Positions 12,719 through 21,895 of a stretch of 41,272 nt of DNA are shown here, piece after piece. The stretch is taken from positions 1 to 41,272 of the forward strand of contig CANKMW010000089.1 in assembly GCA_947483555.1 (NCBI GenBank), given 5' to 3'. Position 1 is the stretch's first letter. Every line of letters begins with the position of its first letter. The notes beneath the pieces are model-generated. The model ran no database searches, was not told the DNA's origin, and was given only the letters and a program-made list of their open reading frames with translations. Origin of the DNA: Myxococcales bacterium. Lineage in GTDB: Bacteria; Myxococcota_A; Polyangia; Haliangiales; Haliangiaceae. Position numbers and translations under genes: made by a program.

Positions 12719-13702
12719 TCACGCTCGGTGGACGAGGACGAGCGCGACGTGGATGGGGATGCGATCCGAATCGAAGGAGTCACGGTCGGCGCGCAGCGCG
12801 GTGCCGCTGACCGTGATGGCGAGATCGGCGTCGATCAGCACGGCGGCGGCTGCGACCGGGAGGCCGAGCCTCACCCGCGCTGGCGCGTCGAGCGCACGCA
12901 GGTTGCCGGTGATCTCGACGGTGAGCGTCTCGCCGAGCAAGTCGAGCGAGCCGACGGTGCGGAAGGCGACCTGCGCCGGGCCGTCCTGGCGCGCCGCGAT
13001 CAGCGGGCCGAGCCGCAGCGTGATGCGCGGGAACGTGGCGACCCGCAAGTACTCGTCGCGCGCATGCTGGCTGCGCAGCGTGATGCCGGTGTCGACGACG
13101 CTGGCCTGGACGCTGATCTCGGCCTGGCTCGGTCGCGTCAGGTCGCGCGGATCGGCGGTCCAGGCGCCGCTGATGCCGCGGCTGAAGCGGGCCTCGAACC
13201 GTTCCTCGCCGGCCTCGAGCGTGGCGGTCACCGCGGTGCCGGCATGGGCCACCACCTCGTAGCGTCCGGACGGTAGATCGAGACCGCCCTCGATCCCCGC
13301 GCTCGGCGCCGCGGCGCTCGCACCCGCGGGCAGCGCCTCACGCCCACCGGCGGGGCCGAACCCGCTCGCGAACGCCCATGCTGGGGCCGCCAGCGGCAGC
13401 ACCGCGACGATCCACAGCGCGGATCGCAGCCCGCCGCTGCGCCCCCGCCGTCGCTCCCACCGCGTCACGACGTACGCGGCGATCGCGACACCGATGACCA
13501 CCGCCGCCAGCGCGGCGATGAGCTCGAGCCCGATCCAGACCGGCCCCGCAGATGCGACCCGCCAGCCCAGATCCTGATCGGGCACGTAGAACCGCTTGTG
13601 GGTCGCGGTGTAGACGTTGCCCGATCCCTGCATCACCCAGCGACCGCCGGCCGCGACCAGCGCGGCCAGCGCGGGGACGGCGGTCCAGCGTGGAGAGGGC
13701 AC
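12719..13702 (-). CDS. Membrane protein with C-terminal YceI-like domain
   Basis: This 327-residue protein has three probable membrane segments (about residues 8-20, 53-78 and 93-112) and then, from residue about 140, a YceI-like barrel: GRYEVVAHAGT, GISGAWTADP, then SVVDTGITLRSQHARDEYLRV and FPRITLRLG. The start is GTG 13702 with GGAA upstream. Its stop overlaps a possible GTG start of the YceI lipoprotein (GTGA), so the two are likely co-translated and may work together on a periplasmic lipid. The first membrane segments do not match a cytochrome b561, often found with YceI; no haem-binding His pairs are evident. Confidence 0.72.
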   Translation of the reverse strand: MPSPRWTAVPALAALVAAGGRWVMQGSGNVYTATHKRFYVPDQDLGWRVASAGPVWIGLELIAALAAVVIGVAIAAYVVTRWERRRGRSGGLRSALWIVAVLPLAAPAWAFASGFGPAGGREALPAGASAAAPSAGIEGGLDLPSGRYEVVAHAGTAVTATLEAGEERFEARFSRGISGAWTADPRDLTRPSQAEISVQASVVDTGITLRSQHARDEYLRVATFPRITLRLGPLIAARQDGPAQVAFRTVGSLDLLGETLTVEITGNLRALDAPARVRLGLPVAAAAVLIDADLAITVSGTALRADRDSFDSDRIPIHVALVLVHRA

Positions 13703-13855
13703 CTGGAGTTCCTAGCCTGCGCGGGCGGCGCGCACAATCGGCGCCGGTCGGACAGACTGTTCGACGCGTGGCGCTTGTCTGCGCCGCTGGTCAAACCTGA
13801 CAGGCCCCTGTCAATGGCAGCCGGTAAGGTGGCGGTCACCAACCAGGAGCGAGCC

Positions 13856-14302
13856 ATGTCCAAGCTTCCCCGTCCCGATGGTCACCACGTCATCACCCCC
13901 AGCTTCGTCGTGCCCGGCGCCAACGCGGTCCTGACCTTCCTCGAGCGCGCGTTCGGCGGCACCGTGGTCGAGCGCTACGACGGCCCGGGAGGCACCGTGG
14001 CCCACGCCGAGATCCGCCTCGGCGACTCGGTGGTCATGTGCGGCGACACCGGCCTCGGGATGGACCCGATGCCGGCCGCGTTCTCGTACTACGTCGACGA
14101 CGCGGCCGCGGTCGACGCGACCTACCAGCGAGCGCTCGACGCCGGCGCGACGTCGGTGACCGGGCCCAAGGACCAGTTCTACGGCTACCGCAGCGCGTGC
14201 GTGAAGGACGTCGGCGGCAACCGCTGGACGATCTGCGCGGTCATCGAGCTGGTCTCGCCCGAGGAGGCCAAGCGGCGCATGGCCGAGCTGATGAAGGGCT
14301 GA
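13856..14302 (+). CDS. VOC-family (glyoxalase/bleomycin-resistance-like) protein
   Basis: A 148-residue protein of the PhnB-like VOC family: it begins with VITPSFVVPGANAVLTFLERAFGG and has the second-module sequence FYGYRSACVKDVGGNRWTI near residue 120. These proteins form beta-alpha-beta-beta-beta modules that bind a metal and a small substrate, but the substrate here cannot be told. ATG 13856 is supported by AGGAG 7 nt upstream (aaccaggagcgagccATG). It is divergent from the YceI-like operon across about 150 bp and convergent with the small gene ending at 14328. It appears to be a stand-alone gene. Confidence 0.88.
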   Translation: MSKLPRPDGHHVITPSFVVPGANAVLTFLERAFGGTVVERYDGPGGTVAHAEIRLGDSVVMCGDTGLGMDPMPAAFSYYVDDAAAVDATYQRALDAGATSVTGPKDQFYGYRSACVKDVGGNRWTICAVIELVSPEEAKRRMAELMKG

Positions 14303-14318
14303 TCGGAGTCGCGCCTTG

Positions 14319-14337
14319 GCGGAGCGCTCAGCTCCGC
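14319..14337. terminator. GC-rich hairpin between convergent genes
   Basis: GCGGAGC (14319-14325), loop GCTCA and GCTCCGC (14331-14337) form a 7-bp stem between the VOC gene and the convergent small gene, whose last codons it overlaps. No U-tract follows, so terminator function is only a possibility. Confidence 0.3.
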
Positions 14338-14498
14338 TGTCGCTGCGGCTCGCCAACCGGCGGCGGGGGTGCATCGGGTCGCGGCACCACGGCGTACATG
14401 GGATCTTCGAAGCCGAGCTGCTTGGCGACCTTGCGGAACACGGCGGCGCCGAGCGTGAAGCCGAAGCCGGTGATGATCGCGCGGGCGAGGAGATGCAT
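14328..14498 (-). CDS. Small hypothetical protein, 56 aa
   Basis: An ATG at 14498, preceded by GGGG, opens a 56-residue frame: a hydrophobic/amphipathic N-terminal segment of about 20 residues (MHLLARAIITGFGFTLGAAV), a basic FRKVAKQLGFEDP stretch and a proline-rich tail. I do not recognise the family. The frame is closed, lies between the convergent VOC gene and the divergent VWA lipoprotein, and uses codons like its neighbours. It could be a single-pass small membrane protein; expression is unproven. Confidence 0.45.
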   Translation of the reverse strand: MHLLARAIITGFGFTLGAAVFRKVAKQLGFEDPMYAVVPRPDAPPPPVGEPQRQRS

Positions 14499-14732
14499 CC
14501 CCGGATCGTAGCGCACGGCCGGGCGGAGGCTGGGCCGAGCGTAGGCACTATACTGCATGGCCATCCACGGCTGGCCGCAGCCGCGATGGTCGGTTCTCCG
14601 TCGAGAACCATGGTGCGGGTGAGGGCGCGACAGACGAAGTTGGTAGGCAGCGCCCGGGACCCCGGTGATATGTTGCAGCCGCTGCGGGACGAGGGGAATC
14701 GACCTGCAGCGCACATACCTGTCGGAGGGACC

Positions 14733-15704
14733 ATGCGACGTATTCTGGCCCACGTGCGCTTCGGCGCCCCGCTGCTCCTTGTGCCTGCCCTGGTTCTCGC
14801 CGCCTGCGGACCGAGTCTGTCGGGCGATGATGACGACGACGATGTCGTCCAGGTCGACGCCGGCCAGCACACCGGCGGCGACGGCGGCGATCCGCCGGCC
14901 ACCGAGCAGTGCCGCAAGATGGATCTCATCTTCGTCGTCGACGACTCGGGGTCGATGTCCGAGGAGCAGACCAACCTCGCCAGCAACTTCCCGATGTTCG
15001 CGACGCTGCTCAACAGCTACACCATCTCGACCGGCGAGCAGCTCGACTACCGCGCCGCGGTGACCACCACCGGCGTCACCGCCAGCGGCACGCAGGTGCT
15101 ACCGCCGCCGTTCTCGACCAGCCTGCCGTTCAACCAGACCGGGATGGACGGCAGGTTCCGGACCGTCTCCGGCATGCCGCGGACGTGGCTCGAGCGTACC
15201 GACCCCAACATGGCGACCACGTTCGCGCAGGCGGCCAGCGTCGGCACCGGCGGGCCGGGCCTGGAGATGCCGCTGCGCGCCATGGAGCTGGCGATCCAGC
15301 CGACCACCAACGCCGGCTTCATCCGCCCCGACGCCTTGCTCGGCATCATCATCCTCACCGACGAGGACGACTGCAGCTTCCGACAGGCCAGCGGGATCAC
15401 GATCAACAGCCTCGAGGGCTGTGTCGGCACCGCCGGCATCCCGGCGGTGTCGGAGTTCCTGACCCCGCTCGATCAGATCAAGGGCGACCGCGGTCGCTGG
15501 GCGGCCGCCATCATCGCCGGGCAGACCGCGTGCACGTCGAGCTTCGGCGACGCCGTCGAGGGCGTGCGCCTCAAGCAGTTCCAGCAGGCGGGCGGCACCA
15601 ACGTCGTGTTCGGTGACATCTGTGCCGGCAACCTGCAGGGCGCGCTGACCCAGGCGCTCGACTCGTTCCAGGCCGCCTGCGACAACTTCCCGCCGATCGA
15701 CTGA
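14733..15704 (+). CDS. VWA-domain lipoprotein
   Basis: A 323-residue protein. The signal peptide ends in LAAC (Cys25), and an Asp-rich linker (DDDDDDVVQ) follows. A von Willebrand A domain starts at about residue 67 with the MIDAS motif DDSGSMS; the Thr/Asp part is IIILTDEDDCS at about residue 209. Paired cysteines (CSFRQ..., LEGC, TACTSS, DICAG, AACDN) suggest disulfides outside the cytoplasm. ATG 14733 follows GGAGGGACC. It resembles the VWA module of the first gene in the window and belongs to the abundant myxobacterial class of surface VWA lipoproteins; the binding partner is unknown. Confidence 0.85.
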   Translation: MRRILAHVRFGAPLLLVPALVLAACGPSLSGDDDDDDVVQVDAGQHTGGDGGDPPATEQCRKMDLIFVVDDSGSMSEEQTNLASNFPMFATLLNSYTISTGEQLDYRAAVTTTGVTASGTQVLPPPFSTSLPFNQTGMDGRFRTVSGMPRTWLERTDPNMATTFAQAASVGTGGPGLEMPLRAMELAIQPTTNAGFIRPDALLGIIILTDEDDCSFRQASGITINSLEGCVGTAGIPAVSEFLTPLDQIKGDRGRWAAAIIAGQTACTSSFGDAVEGVRLKQFQQAGGTNVVFGDICAGNLQGALTQALDSFQAACDNFPPID

Positions 15705-15721
15705 ACCGGGGACCGGCCCAC

Positions 15722-15779
15722 GATGCCCCCAGGGCCCGGCTCCGTCCCGCCGCGAAGCGGCGGAGGTTGGGGCACCGCG
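15722..15779. repeat. Palindromic repeat element, single copy (family A)
   Basis: A left flank GATG.CC...GGGCCCGGCTCCG, a perfect hairpin CCGCC-GC-GAA-GC-GGCGG (15747-15763) and a right flank GG.TGGGGC.CC. The flanks match the reverse complement of the 60-bp unit at 41083-41272 while the central stem is different. It lies just after the VWA lipoprotein gene and might also act as its transcription stop. Confidence 0.6.
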
Positions 15780-15812
15780 AGCCGGGGCGCGCGAATCGCG
15801 TAGAGTCGCGGC

Positions 15813-16508
15813 ATGCAGCTCTCCGACTTCGCCGGCCGTCACGTGGTGGTCACCGGCGCCACTGGCGCGCTCGGCGCGGCCGTGGTCGCTCACCTGGTCG
15901 AGCGCGGCGCGGTCGTGCACGCGCCGATGGTCGAGGCGACCGCGCCGCCGCACCTGAATGGGCCGCACATCCGCACCACCGGGTCGATCGATCTCGGTGA
16001 CGAGGCCGCGGTCGCCGGCTGGTTCGCCGCGCTGCCGCAGCTGTGGGCGTCGATCCACCTCGTCGGCGGCTTCATGATGGCCCCGATCGCCGACACCCGG
16101 CTCGCCGATCTCGACCGCATGCTGACCCTCAACACGAAGACCTGCTTCCTGGCCTGCCGCGAAGCGGTGATCGCGATGCGCCGCTCCGGTGGCGGCGGCC
16201 GGATCGTCAACGTCATCGCGCGACCCGCGCTGGCGCCGACCGGCGGCCTGATCGCGTACGCCGCCTCGAAGGCCGCGGTCGCCTCGATCACCCAGTGCCT
16301 GGCCGCCGAGCTGGTCGGGGAGCGCATCTGGGTCAACGCGGTGGCACCGTCCATCATCGACTCGCCGGCCAACCGCGCGTCGATGCCGGATGCCGACTTC
16401 GATCGCTGGCCCAAGGCCGACGAGCTGGCGCGTGCGATCGGGGAGCTGGCCAGCCCCGGCAACCACCTGACCTCGGGCGCGCTGGTGCCGGTGTACGGCC
16501 GCGCCTGA
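15813..16508 (+). CDS. Short-chain dehydrogenase/reductase-like protein lacking the catalytic Ser
   Basis: A 231-residue protein with a classical SDR Rossmann fold: TGATGALG (residues 14-21), a LNTKTCFL segment after the NAG position, and YAASK with Tyr149 and Lys153. The residue 13 before Tyr149, normally Ser, is Ala136 in VIARPALAP, so the standard Ser-Tyr-Lys set is incomplete. NAD(P) binding is likely; catalysis on a carbonyl may be weak or altered. The start is ATG 15813. There is no operon partner: the gene stands between the VWA lipoprotein and the molybdoenzyme. The substrate cannot be inferred. Confidence 0.85.
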   Translation: MQLSDFAGRHVVVTGATGALGAAVVAHLVERGAVVHAPMVEATAPPHLNGPHIRTTGSIDLGDEAAVAGWFAALPQLWASIHLVGGFMMAPIADTRLADLDRMLTLNTKTCFLACREAVIAMRRSGGGGRIVNVIARPALAPTGGLIAYAASKAAVASITQCLAAELVGERIWVNAVAPSIIDSPANRASMPDADFDRWPKADELARAIGELASPGNHLTSGALVPVYGRA

Positions 16509-16608
16509 CCCGCGCAAGCGACCGCGACGCCACCACATTACACGTCGTCGATCCGACCTGGTCCGGGCGCCGTAACTTCAGGGACCTCGCTGCGTAGATC
16601 GAGGTACC

Positions 16609-17357
<749 letters not shown>

Positions 17358-17361
<4 letters not shown>

Positions 17362-18032
17362 CCAACGCCGCTGCCAGCGATCCCGAGGGGTCGCTGTGGA
17401 TCGCCGTCAAGCGGCGCTGGCGCGGCTGGCTGCGCGCCATCCACCGCGACCTCGGCTATCTGGCCGTCGGGCTCACGCTCATCTACGCGCTCAGCGGTCT
17501 GGCCATCAACCACATCGCCGACTGGGATCCCAACTTCGTGAGCTACACGCGCGAGCGCACGATCGCGCCGATCCCCGCCGAGGTCCCTGACCCCGACGCG
17601 ATCGCGCAGGCGCGGGCGGCGTTGCAGGTCGGCGCACCGCGCTCGACGTACCGCGCCGGCGACGAGATCCACCTCGAGTACGACGACAAGAAGCTGGTCG
17701 TGTACGGCGACAGCGGCAAGGTGATCGAACAGGGCCGCGAGTCACGCTTCTTCCTGCGGGTCGCCAACTGGTTGCACTACAACCGGGGCAAGAAGGCCTG
17801 GACCTACGTCGCCGACACCTACGCCCTGCTGCTGCTCTACCTGGCGGTGTCGGGCATCTTCATGATCAAGGGCAAGAAGGGCCTGCGCTGGCGAGGCGCG
17901 CTGCTGCTGTCGCTCGGCGCCGGGGTGCCGCTGGGCTACGTGGTGTGGTCGGGCGGACCATCGGCGGCCAACCGCGCGGCGGTCGAGCGCGCGCAGGCGC
18001 GACCGCCGCCGGCGCCGACGCCCGATCCGTGA
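17358..18032 (+). CDS. PepSY-domain membrane protein, coupled to the molybdoenzyme
   Basis: A 224-residue protein of the PepSY-associated membrane family. It has a first membrane helix (about residues 32-50) flanked by His29 and His52 (AIHRDLGY, AINHIADW), a soluble PepSY-like part, then NWLHYNRGKKAW and two further helices (about 153-173 and 184-199), ending in a Pro/Ala-rich tail. Conserved His residues next to helices, as in PepSY reductases, fit haem or electron transfer, though no haem binding is proven. GTG 17358 overlaps the previous stop by 4 nt. Its most likely role is passing electrons from the membrane to the periplasmic molybdoenzyme (inference). Confidence 0.82.
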
Positions 18033-18078
18033 CGACCGCCGACCGCAGCGCGGCGGCGCGGCGCCGGTGGTGCATGCC

Positions 18079-19161
18079 ATGAGCGTGGCGGCGACGCCGG
18101 CGGTGGCGCGCGCGGTCGCCGCGCTGCCGCCCGGACCGGCGCTGATCTACGACCTCGGCGTGGTGCGGACCCGCATGGTGCGGGCGCACGCCGCCGCCCA
18201 CGCCGCCGGCGTCGAGTTGCTCTACGCGGTGAAGGCGTTCCCGCTGCCGGACGCGGTCGCGCTCGCCGTCGAGCACCTCGACGGCCTCGACGTCGCCGGC
18301 CCCGAGGAGCAGGCCGCCGCCCTGGCGCTGCCGTCGACGACGGTGTCGGTGACCTGGCCCGGCGAGGTCGACCGCGCCGCGCTGGCGGCGCTCGCCGCCC
18401 GCCATCGGGTGACGGTGGTCTGCGAGACCCGGGACCAGGTCGCCGCCGCGACCACCGTCGCCGGGGTCGCGGTCGCGGTGCGCCTGGCCGAGGGTGCCGA
18501 CAGTCGCTTCGGGGTCGGCGCCGACGAGCTTCGGGCGCTGGCGGCGGCCGGCGATGGGCGCGTGCGCGCGCTGCACGTCCACGGCGGCCCGCTGGCGACC
18601 TCGACGGCCACGCTGGCCCAGCGCGCGCGCCGGGCGTACGCGGCGGCGGCCGACGCCGGCATCGCGCTCGAGCAGCTCGACCTCGGCGGCTCGTTGCAAG
18701 GCTTCGCGCTCGAGCACGCCACCTCGGGCGGCGCCACCCTCGCCGACGCGCTGCGGGCGGCGCGGGCCGAGGTGCCGGCCGCCGTGCGGCTGCTGTTCGA
18801 ACCCGGCCGGCTGTGGACCGAGGGCGCCGGCTTCGCCTCCGGCCGGGTGCTGGCGGCGCGCGAGGTCGGCGGCCGGCCGGCGCGCGTGCTCGAGCTGTCG
18901 CGGCTGTGCCACCTGCGCTGGTCGACGCCGCGCCTGGTCGCGCCACCGCCGCGGCCCGGCGAGTCGCGCGCCACCGTGGTGCTGCTCGGCGCCACTTGCT
19001 GCGAGGACGACGTCATCGGTGACGCCCGCGTTCCGCCCGAGCACGTCGGCGCGCTCGCGGTCGGCGCCCGCGTGATCGTCGCCGGCGTCAGCGGCTACGC
19101 GGTGGGCTGGAACCGCGCCTTCGCCGGCGTGCCGGCGGCCCGGGTCGTCACGGTGGCGTAG
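18079..19161 (+). CDS. PLP-dependent decarboxylase (group IV, alanine-racemase fold)
   Basis: A 360-residue protein of the ornithine/diaminopimelate decarboxylase superfamily: YAVKAFP with Lys52 as the Schiff-base lysine, HVHGGPL, DLGGS, FEPGRLW and ATCCEDDVIG with the catalytic Cys region, then a C-terminal VSGYAVGWN. It should bind PLP and decarboxylate a basic or dicarboxylic amino acid; the exact substrate cannot be read from motifs. The start is ATG 18079, although GTG 18067 is possible. It overlaps the convergent aquaporin gene by 14 nt at the 3' end and has no obvious biosynthetic partner. Confidence 0.88.
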   Translation: MSVAATPAVARAVAALPPGPALIYDLGVVRTRMVRAHAAAHAAGVELLYAVKAFPLPDAVALAVEHLDGLDVAGPEEQAAALALPSTTVSVTWPGEVDRAALAALAARHRVTVVCETRDQVAAATTVAGVAVAVRLAEGADSRFGVGADELRALAAAGDGRVRALHVHGGPLATSTATLAQRARRAYAAAADAGIALEQLDLGGSLQGFALEHATSGGATLADALRAARAEVPAAVRLLFEPGRLWTEGAGFASGRVLAAREVGGRPARVLELSRLCHLRWSTPRLVAPPPRPGESRATVVLLGATCCEDDVIGDARVPPEHVGALAVGARVIVAGVSGYAVGWNRAFAGVPAARVVTVA

Positions 19162-19822
19162 CGACGGTGGAACGCGGCACCAGCCAGCCGAACAGGGCGA
19201 CCGCCGCCGCGCCGCCGATCACCTGGGCCGCGACGAAGGCCGGCACGTCGGCGGGGCGGATCCCCGCGAAGGTATCGCTGGCGGCGCGGGCCAGCGTCAC
19301 CGCCGGATTGGCGAACGACGTCGAGGCGGTGAACCAGTACGCCGCCACGATGTACGCCGCCACCGCGAACGGCGCGATGCTGGGCCGGGTGCGGCTGGTC
19401 GCGATCACGACGCCGATCAGCCCGAACGTTGCCACCGCCTCGCTCAAGAGCAGCGCCCGGCCGCTGCGCACCGTGGTCGACCAGGTCACCGGGTCGAGGT
19501 CGAACATGGCGTTGGCGAGCACCGCGCCGGCGACGCCACCGACACCTTGAGCCAGTACGTACGTGATGGCGTCGCGCGCCGAGATCTCGCGCATGGCGGC
19601 GAGGCCCCCGGTGACGATCGGATTGAAGTGCGCGCCGGAGATCGGGCCGAAGGTCAGGATGAGCGCGACCAGGGCCGCACCGGTCGCCAGCGTGTTGGCG
19701 AGCAGGGCCACCGCGCCATCGCCGCCCGCCAGCCGCTGCGCCATGATGCCGGACCCGATCACGGCCGTGACCAGGAGCGCCGTCCCCACGCCCTCGGCCA
19801 CGAGGCGACGCGACAGCGTCAC
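19148..19822 (-). CDS. aqpS: Aquaglyceroporin of the arsenic locus (AqpS-like)
   Basis: A 224-residue MIP-family channel with six hydrophobic helices and both half-helix motifs: HFNPIVT (NPI at 67-69) and FANPAVT (NPA at 172-174), the first with Ile instead of Ala. GTG 19822 overlaps the arsR stop as GTGA. In alpha- and deltaproteobacteria an aquaglyceroporin in an ars operon lets arsenite leave down its gradient after arsenate reduction. No ArsB or Acr3 efflux pump is visible here, so this channel is the likely As(III) exit route. The symbol rests on family plus context. Confidence 0.85.
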   Translation of the reverse strand: MTLSRRLVAEGVGTALLVTAVIGSGIMAQRLAGGDGAVALLANTLATGAALVALILTFGPISGAHFNPIVTGGLAAMREISARDAITYVLAQGVGGVAGAVLANAMFDLDPVTWSTTVRSGRALLLSEAVATFGLIGVVIATSRTRPSIAPFAVAAYIVAAYWFTASTSFANPAVTLARAASDTFAGIRPADVPAFVAAQVIGGAAAVALFGWLVPRSTVATPP

Positions 19823-20193
19823 GGGCAGGCTCCCGGACCGCACGCCCGTCGCAGCCGCGCCAGATCGCCGCGGAGCACCCGCCGGGTCGTGAACGACGCG
19901 GTCAGCACCGCCAGCACGCGCAGCGCCGCGCCGTGCTCGGGCGCGGCGAGCCGGTACAAGACCCAGCTGCCATCGCGGCGGCTGTCGACGACCCCGCCGG
20001 CGCGCAGGACGCCGAGTTGACGCGACGCATTGGGCTGCGCCAGATCGAGCGCGCGTTCGATGTGACACACGCACAGCTCGCCATGCGCCAGCAGCGCCAC
20101 GATGCGTAGCCGGGTCTCGTCACCCAGGGCCCGGAACAGCCGCGACAGCGACCGGACATCGAGCTCGGCGGCGCTGGACAACATGACATACAC
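19819..20193 (-). CDS. arsR: ArsR-family transcriptional repressor
   Basis: A 124-residue winged-helix protein: LGDETRLRIVALLAHGELCVCHIERAL with a Cys41-Val-Cys43 As(III)-binding motif in the usual ArsR place, a recognition helix around QPNASRQLGVL, and a C-terminal ACGPGACP with two more cysteines. ATG 20193 or ATG 20184 are both possible starts. It sits 16-25 nt from the divergent arsC-arsN gene and overlaps the aquaporin gene, so it probably controls both directions and releases DNA when As(III) binds. Confidence 0.92.
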   Translation of the reverse strand: MYVMLSSAAELDVRSLSRLFRALGDETRLRIVALLAHGELCVCHIERALDLAQPNASRQLGVLRAGGVVDSRRDGSWVLYRLAAPEHGAALRVLAVLTASFTTRRVLRGDLARLRRACGPGACP

Positions 20194-20215
20194 ATATCAC
20201 GATGTCCGAATGTCA
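20183..20215. promoter_or_regulatory. Possible ArsR operator in the arsR/arsC divergent spacer
   Basis: The short, comparatively AT-rich spacer holds an inverted repeat GACAT (20185-20189) ... ATGTC (20210-20214), with a further GATGTC between. ArsR repressors bind AT-rich dyads over their own promoters. The dyad overlaps both candidate start codons, so it may be coincidence or belong to leaderless starts. Confidence 0.35.
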
Positions 20216-21091
20216 GGAGTCCAGCCGCCGGGCCTGTTGTTTCTGTGTGTCGCCAACTCGGCGCGTTCACAGATGGCCGAGGGCCTGGCGCGGCGCCTGT
20301 TCGGTCAGCGGATCACGGTGCAGAGCGCCGGCAGCCGACCGCGCCGCGTCAACCGGTACGCGATCGAGGCCATGGGCGAGGTCGGGATCGAGCTGACCGG
20401 GCAGCGCAGCAAGTCGGTCGACGACATCGATCCGGCCAGCGTCGGCACCGTGATCACGCTGTGCGCCGAGGAGGTCTGTCCGCTGTGGCTCGGCACCGCG
20501 CCGCGCCTGCACTGGCCGATCCCCGATCCGGCCAGCGACGATCCAGCGATCGGGCCGGACCAGCTGCGGACGCGCTTCCGCGACGCCCGCGACACCATCC
20601 TCGCCCGGCTGGTCGGGCTGGCGGCGGCGTCCGTCCCGGCGGGTGTCGAGCTGCGCACCGCCGGCGCCGACGACCGACCCGCGATCGTCGCGCTGCTCAC
20701 CGCCTGCGAGCTGCCGCTCGCCGGGATGGATGACCAGTTCCCCCACGGGTACGTGGTCGCGGTCCGCGACCGGCAGCTGGTCGGCGTCGCCGGTCTCGAG
20801 CGGTATGGCGACGCGGCGCTCGTGCGTTCGGTCGCGATCGCCGCCGCGGAGCGCGGTCGCGGCCTCGGCGTGGCGCTGTCCGCGAACCGCGTGAACGCCG
20901 CCCGCGACGCTGGCGCCGGCGCCGTCTACCTGCTGACCACCACCGCCGCCGCCTTCTATCGTCGCTTCGGCTTCCGCGACCTCAGCCGGACCGCGCTGCC
21001 ACCCGCGATCGCCGCTGCCCCGGAGGTGAGCACCTCATGTTGCGCGTCGGCGACCTGCCTCGCGCTCGCACTGACCCGGGCTACGGCGTGA
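20210..21091 (+). CDS. arsC: Arsenate reductase (LMW-PTPase type) fused to ArsN-like GNAT domain
   Basis: A 293-residue two-domain protein. Residues 1-140 are a thioredoxin-type ArsC: the CX5R loop CVANSAR (Cys13-Arg19) and the relay cysteines Cys85 and Cys90 (LCAEEVCP), with WPIPDPAS holding the Asp loop. From about residue 146 follows a GNAT domain resembling ArsN: GVAGLERYGDAALVRSVAIA, RGRGLG, YLLTTTAAAFYRRFGF. The GNAT part may acetylate an organoarsenical, as ArsN1 does with arsinothricin; that is inference. ATG 20210 is chosen as the start of the ArsC domain. The gene overlaps the convergent lipoprotein gene by 11 nt. Confidence 0.88.
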   Translation: MSGVQPPGLLFLCVANSARSQMAEGLARRLFGQRITVQSAGSRPRRVNRYAIEAMGEVGIELTGQRSKSVDDIDPASVGTVITLCAEEVCPLWLGTAPRLHWPIPDPASDDPAIGPDQLRTRFRDARDTILARLVGLAAASVPAGVELRTAGADDRPAIVALLTACELPLAGMDDQFPHGYVVAVRDRQLVGVAGLERYGDAALVRSVAIAAAERGRGLGVALSANRVNAARDAGAGAVYLLTTTAAAFYRRFGFRDLSRTALPPAIAAAPEVSTSCCASATCLALALTRATA

Positions 21092-21842
21092 GCGCGAAGC
21101 AGTAGATGCCACCCCAGCCGCCCTGGCCCCCGACGGTGTTGCCTTCCTGGCCGGGCGGCGTGGTCGTCAGGCGAACGCCGGGCGCGCAGCCGGGAACCCG
21201 GTGGGCCATGATCCAGTGCTGGCCGCTCATCGCCGGCCAGGCGTGGCCGCAACGGACGCGCATCTCGCTGCCGGGTCCGACCGCGCTGGTCCAGTCGGCG
21301 CAGGTCGAGACGGGATCGGTGCTCTCGAGCATCCCTTGCTGGTTCGAGCCCGTGAGGGTGTCGTGGGTGTCACCGAACGTGGTCAGCGGCCGGCCGAACT
21401 CGTCGGGCAGGTCGTTGACCGCCTGGGCATCGCCCAGCGGGCGCGTCGACAGCAGGCCGGCGCGGTCCATCGCGATGAGGCGCTGGTTGCGATCGTACCA
21501 GGGCCCGTCGCCGACGCGATCGATGGCGTGGACCGGCGCGCCGGTGGCGTCACGCGTGACGCTGAGGAACGCCCGCCACGTCTTGGCGCCGTACCCGACG
21601 TCCGCCGCCGCGCGCTGGCAGATGGCATCGGCACCGGCGAGGCCGCCCAGGTTGCCGCCGAAACCGTCGTTGCTGCCCGACTGGGTGCGAACCGTGTCGA
21701 GGCTGGTCACGAAGAAGCTGAACGGCGGCAGGTCGGCGGCATCGACGGTCACGGCGGCGTCGGGAGCGTCAGCACTGTCCGCGGTGCAGCCGGGGGCCAG
21801 CGCGGCGATCAGGAGTCCGATCCGGACCGAAGCATTCATCAT
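21081..21842 (-). CDS. Lipoprotein with DUF1554/C-type-lectin-fold-like domain
   Basis: A 253-residue precursor with signal peptide and lipobox LAPGC (Cys19), an Ala/Asp-rich linker, then a domain beginning FFVTSLDTVRT and NLGGLAGADAICQRAAADVG, WRAFLSV, and near the end AWPAMSGQHWIMAHRVPGC, GGWGGIYCFAL. These match the secreted, disulfide-bonded DUF1554/endostatin-like C-lectin fold often seen in myxobacterial lipoproteins. ATG 21842 (or 21839) gives the best signal peptide. Ligand unknown. Confidence 0.72.
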   Translation of the reverse strand: MMNASVRIGLLIAALAPGCTADSADAPDAAVTVDAADLPPFSFFVTSLDTVRTQSGSNDGFGGNLGGLAGADAICQRAAADVGYGAKTWRAFLSVTRDATGAPVHAIDRVGDGPWYDRNQRLIAMDRAGLLSTRPLGDAQAVNDLPDEFGRPLTTFGDTHDTLTGSNQQGMLESTDPVSTCADWTSAVGPGSEMRVRCGHAWPAMSGQHWIMAHRVPGCAPGVRLTTTPPGQEGNTVGGQGGWGGIYCFALTP

Positions 21843-21895
21843 CGGATGGTGCGCCACGAATCTGAAGCGGGTCTGAACCACGACGGGGCGGCGGA

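Noticed and set aside
14319..14337. Member of the palindromic repeat families
   Set aside because: It is a simple 7-bp hairpin lacking the conserved flanks of either family.
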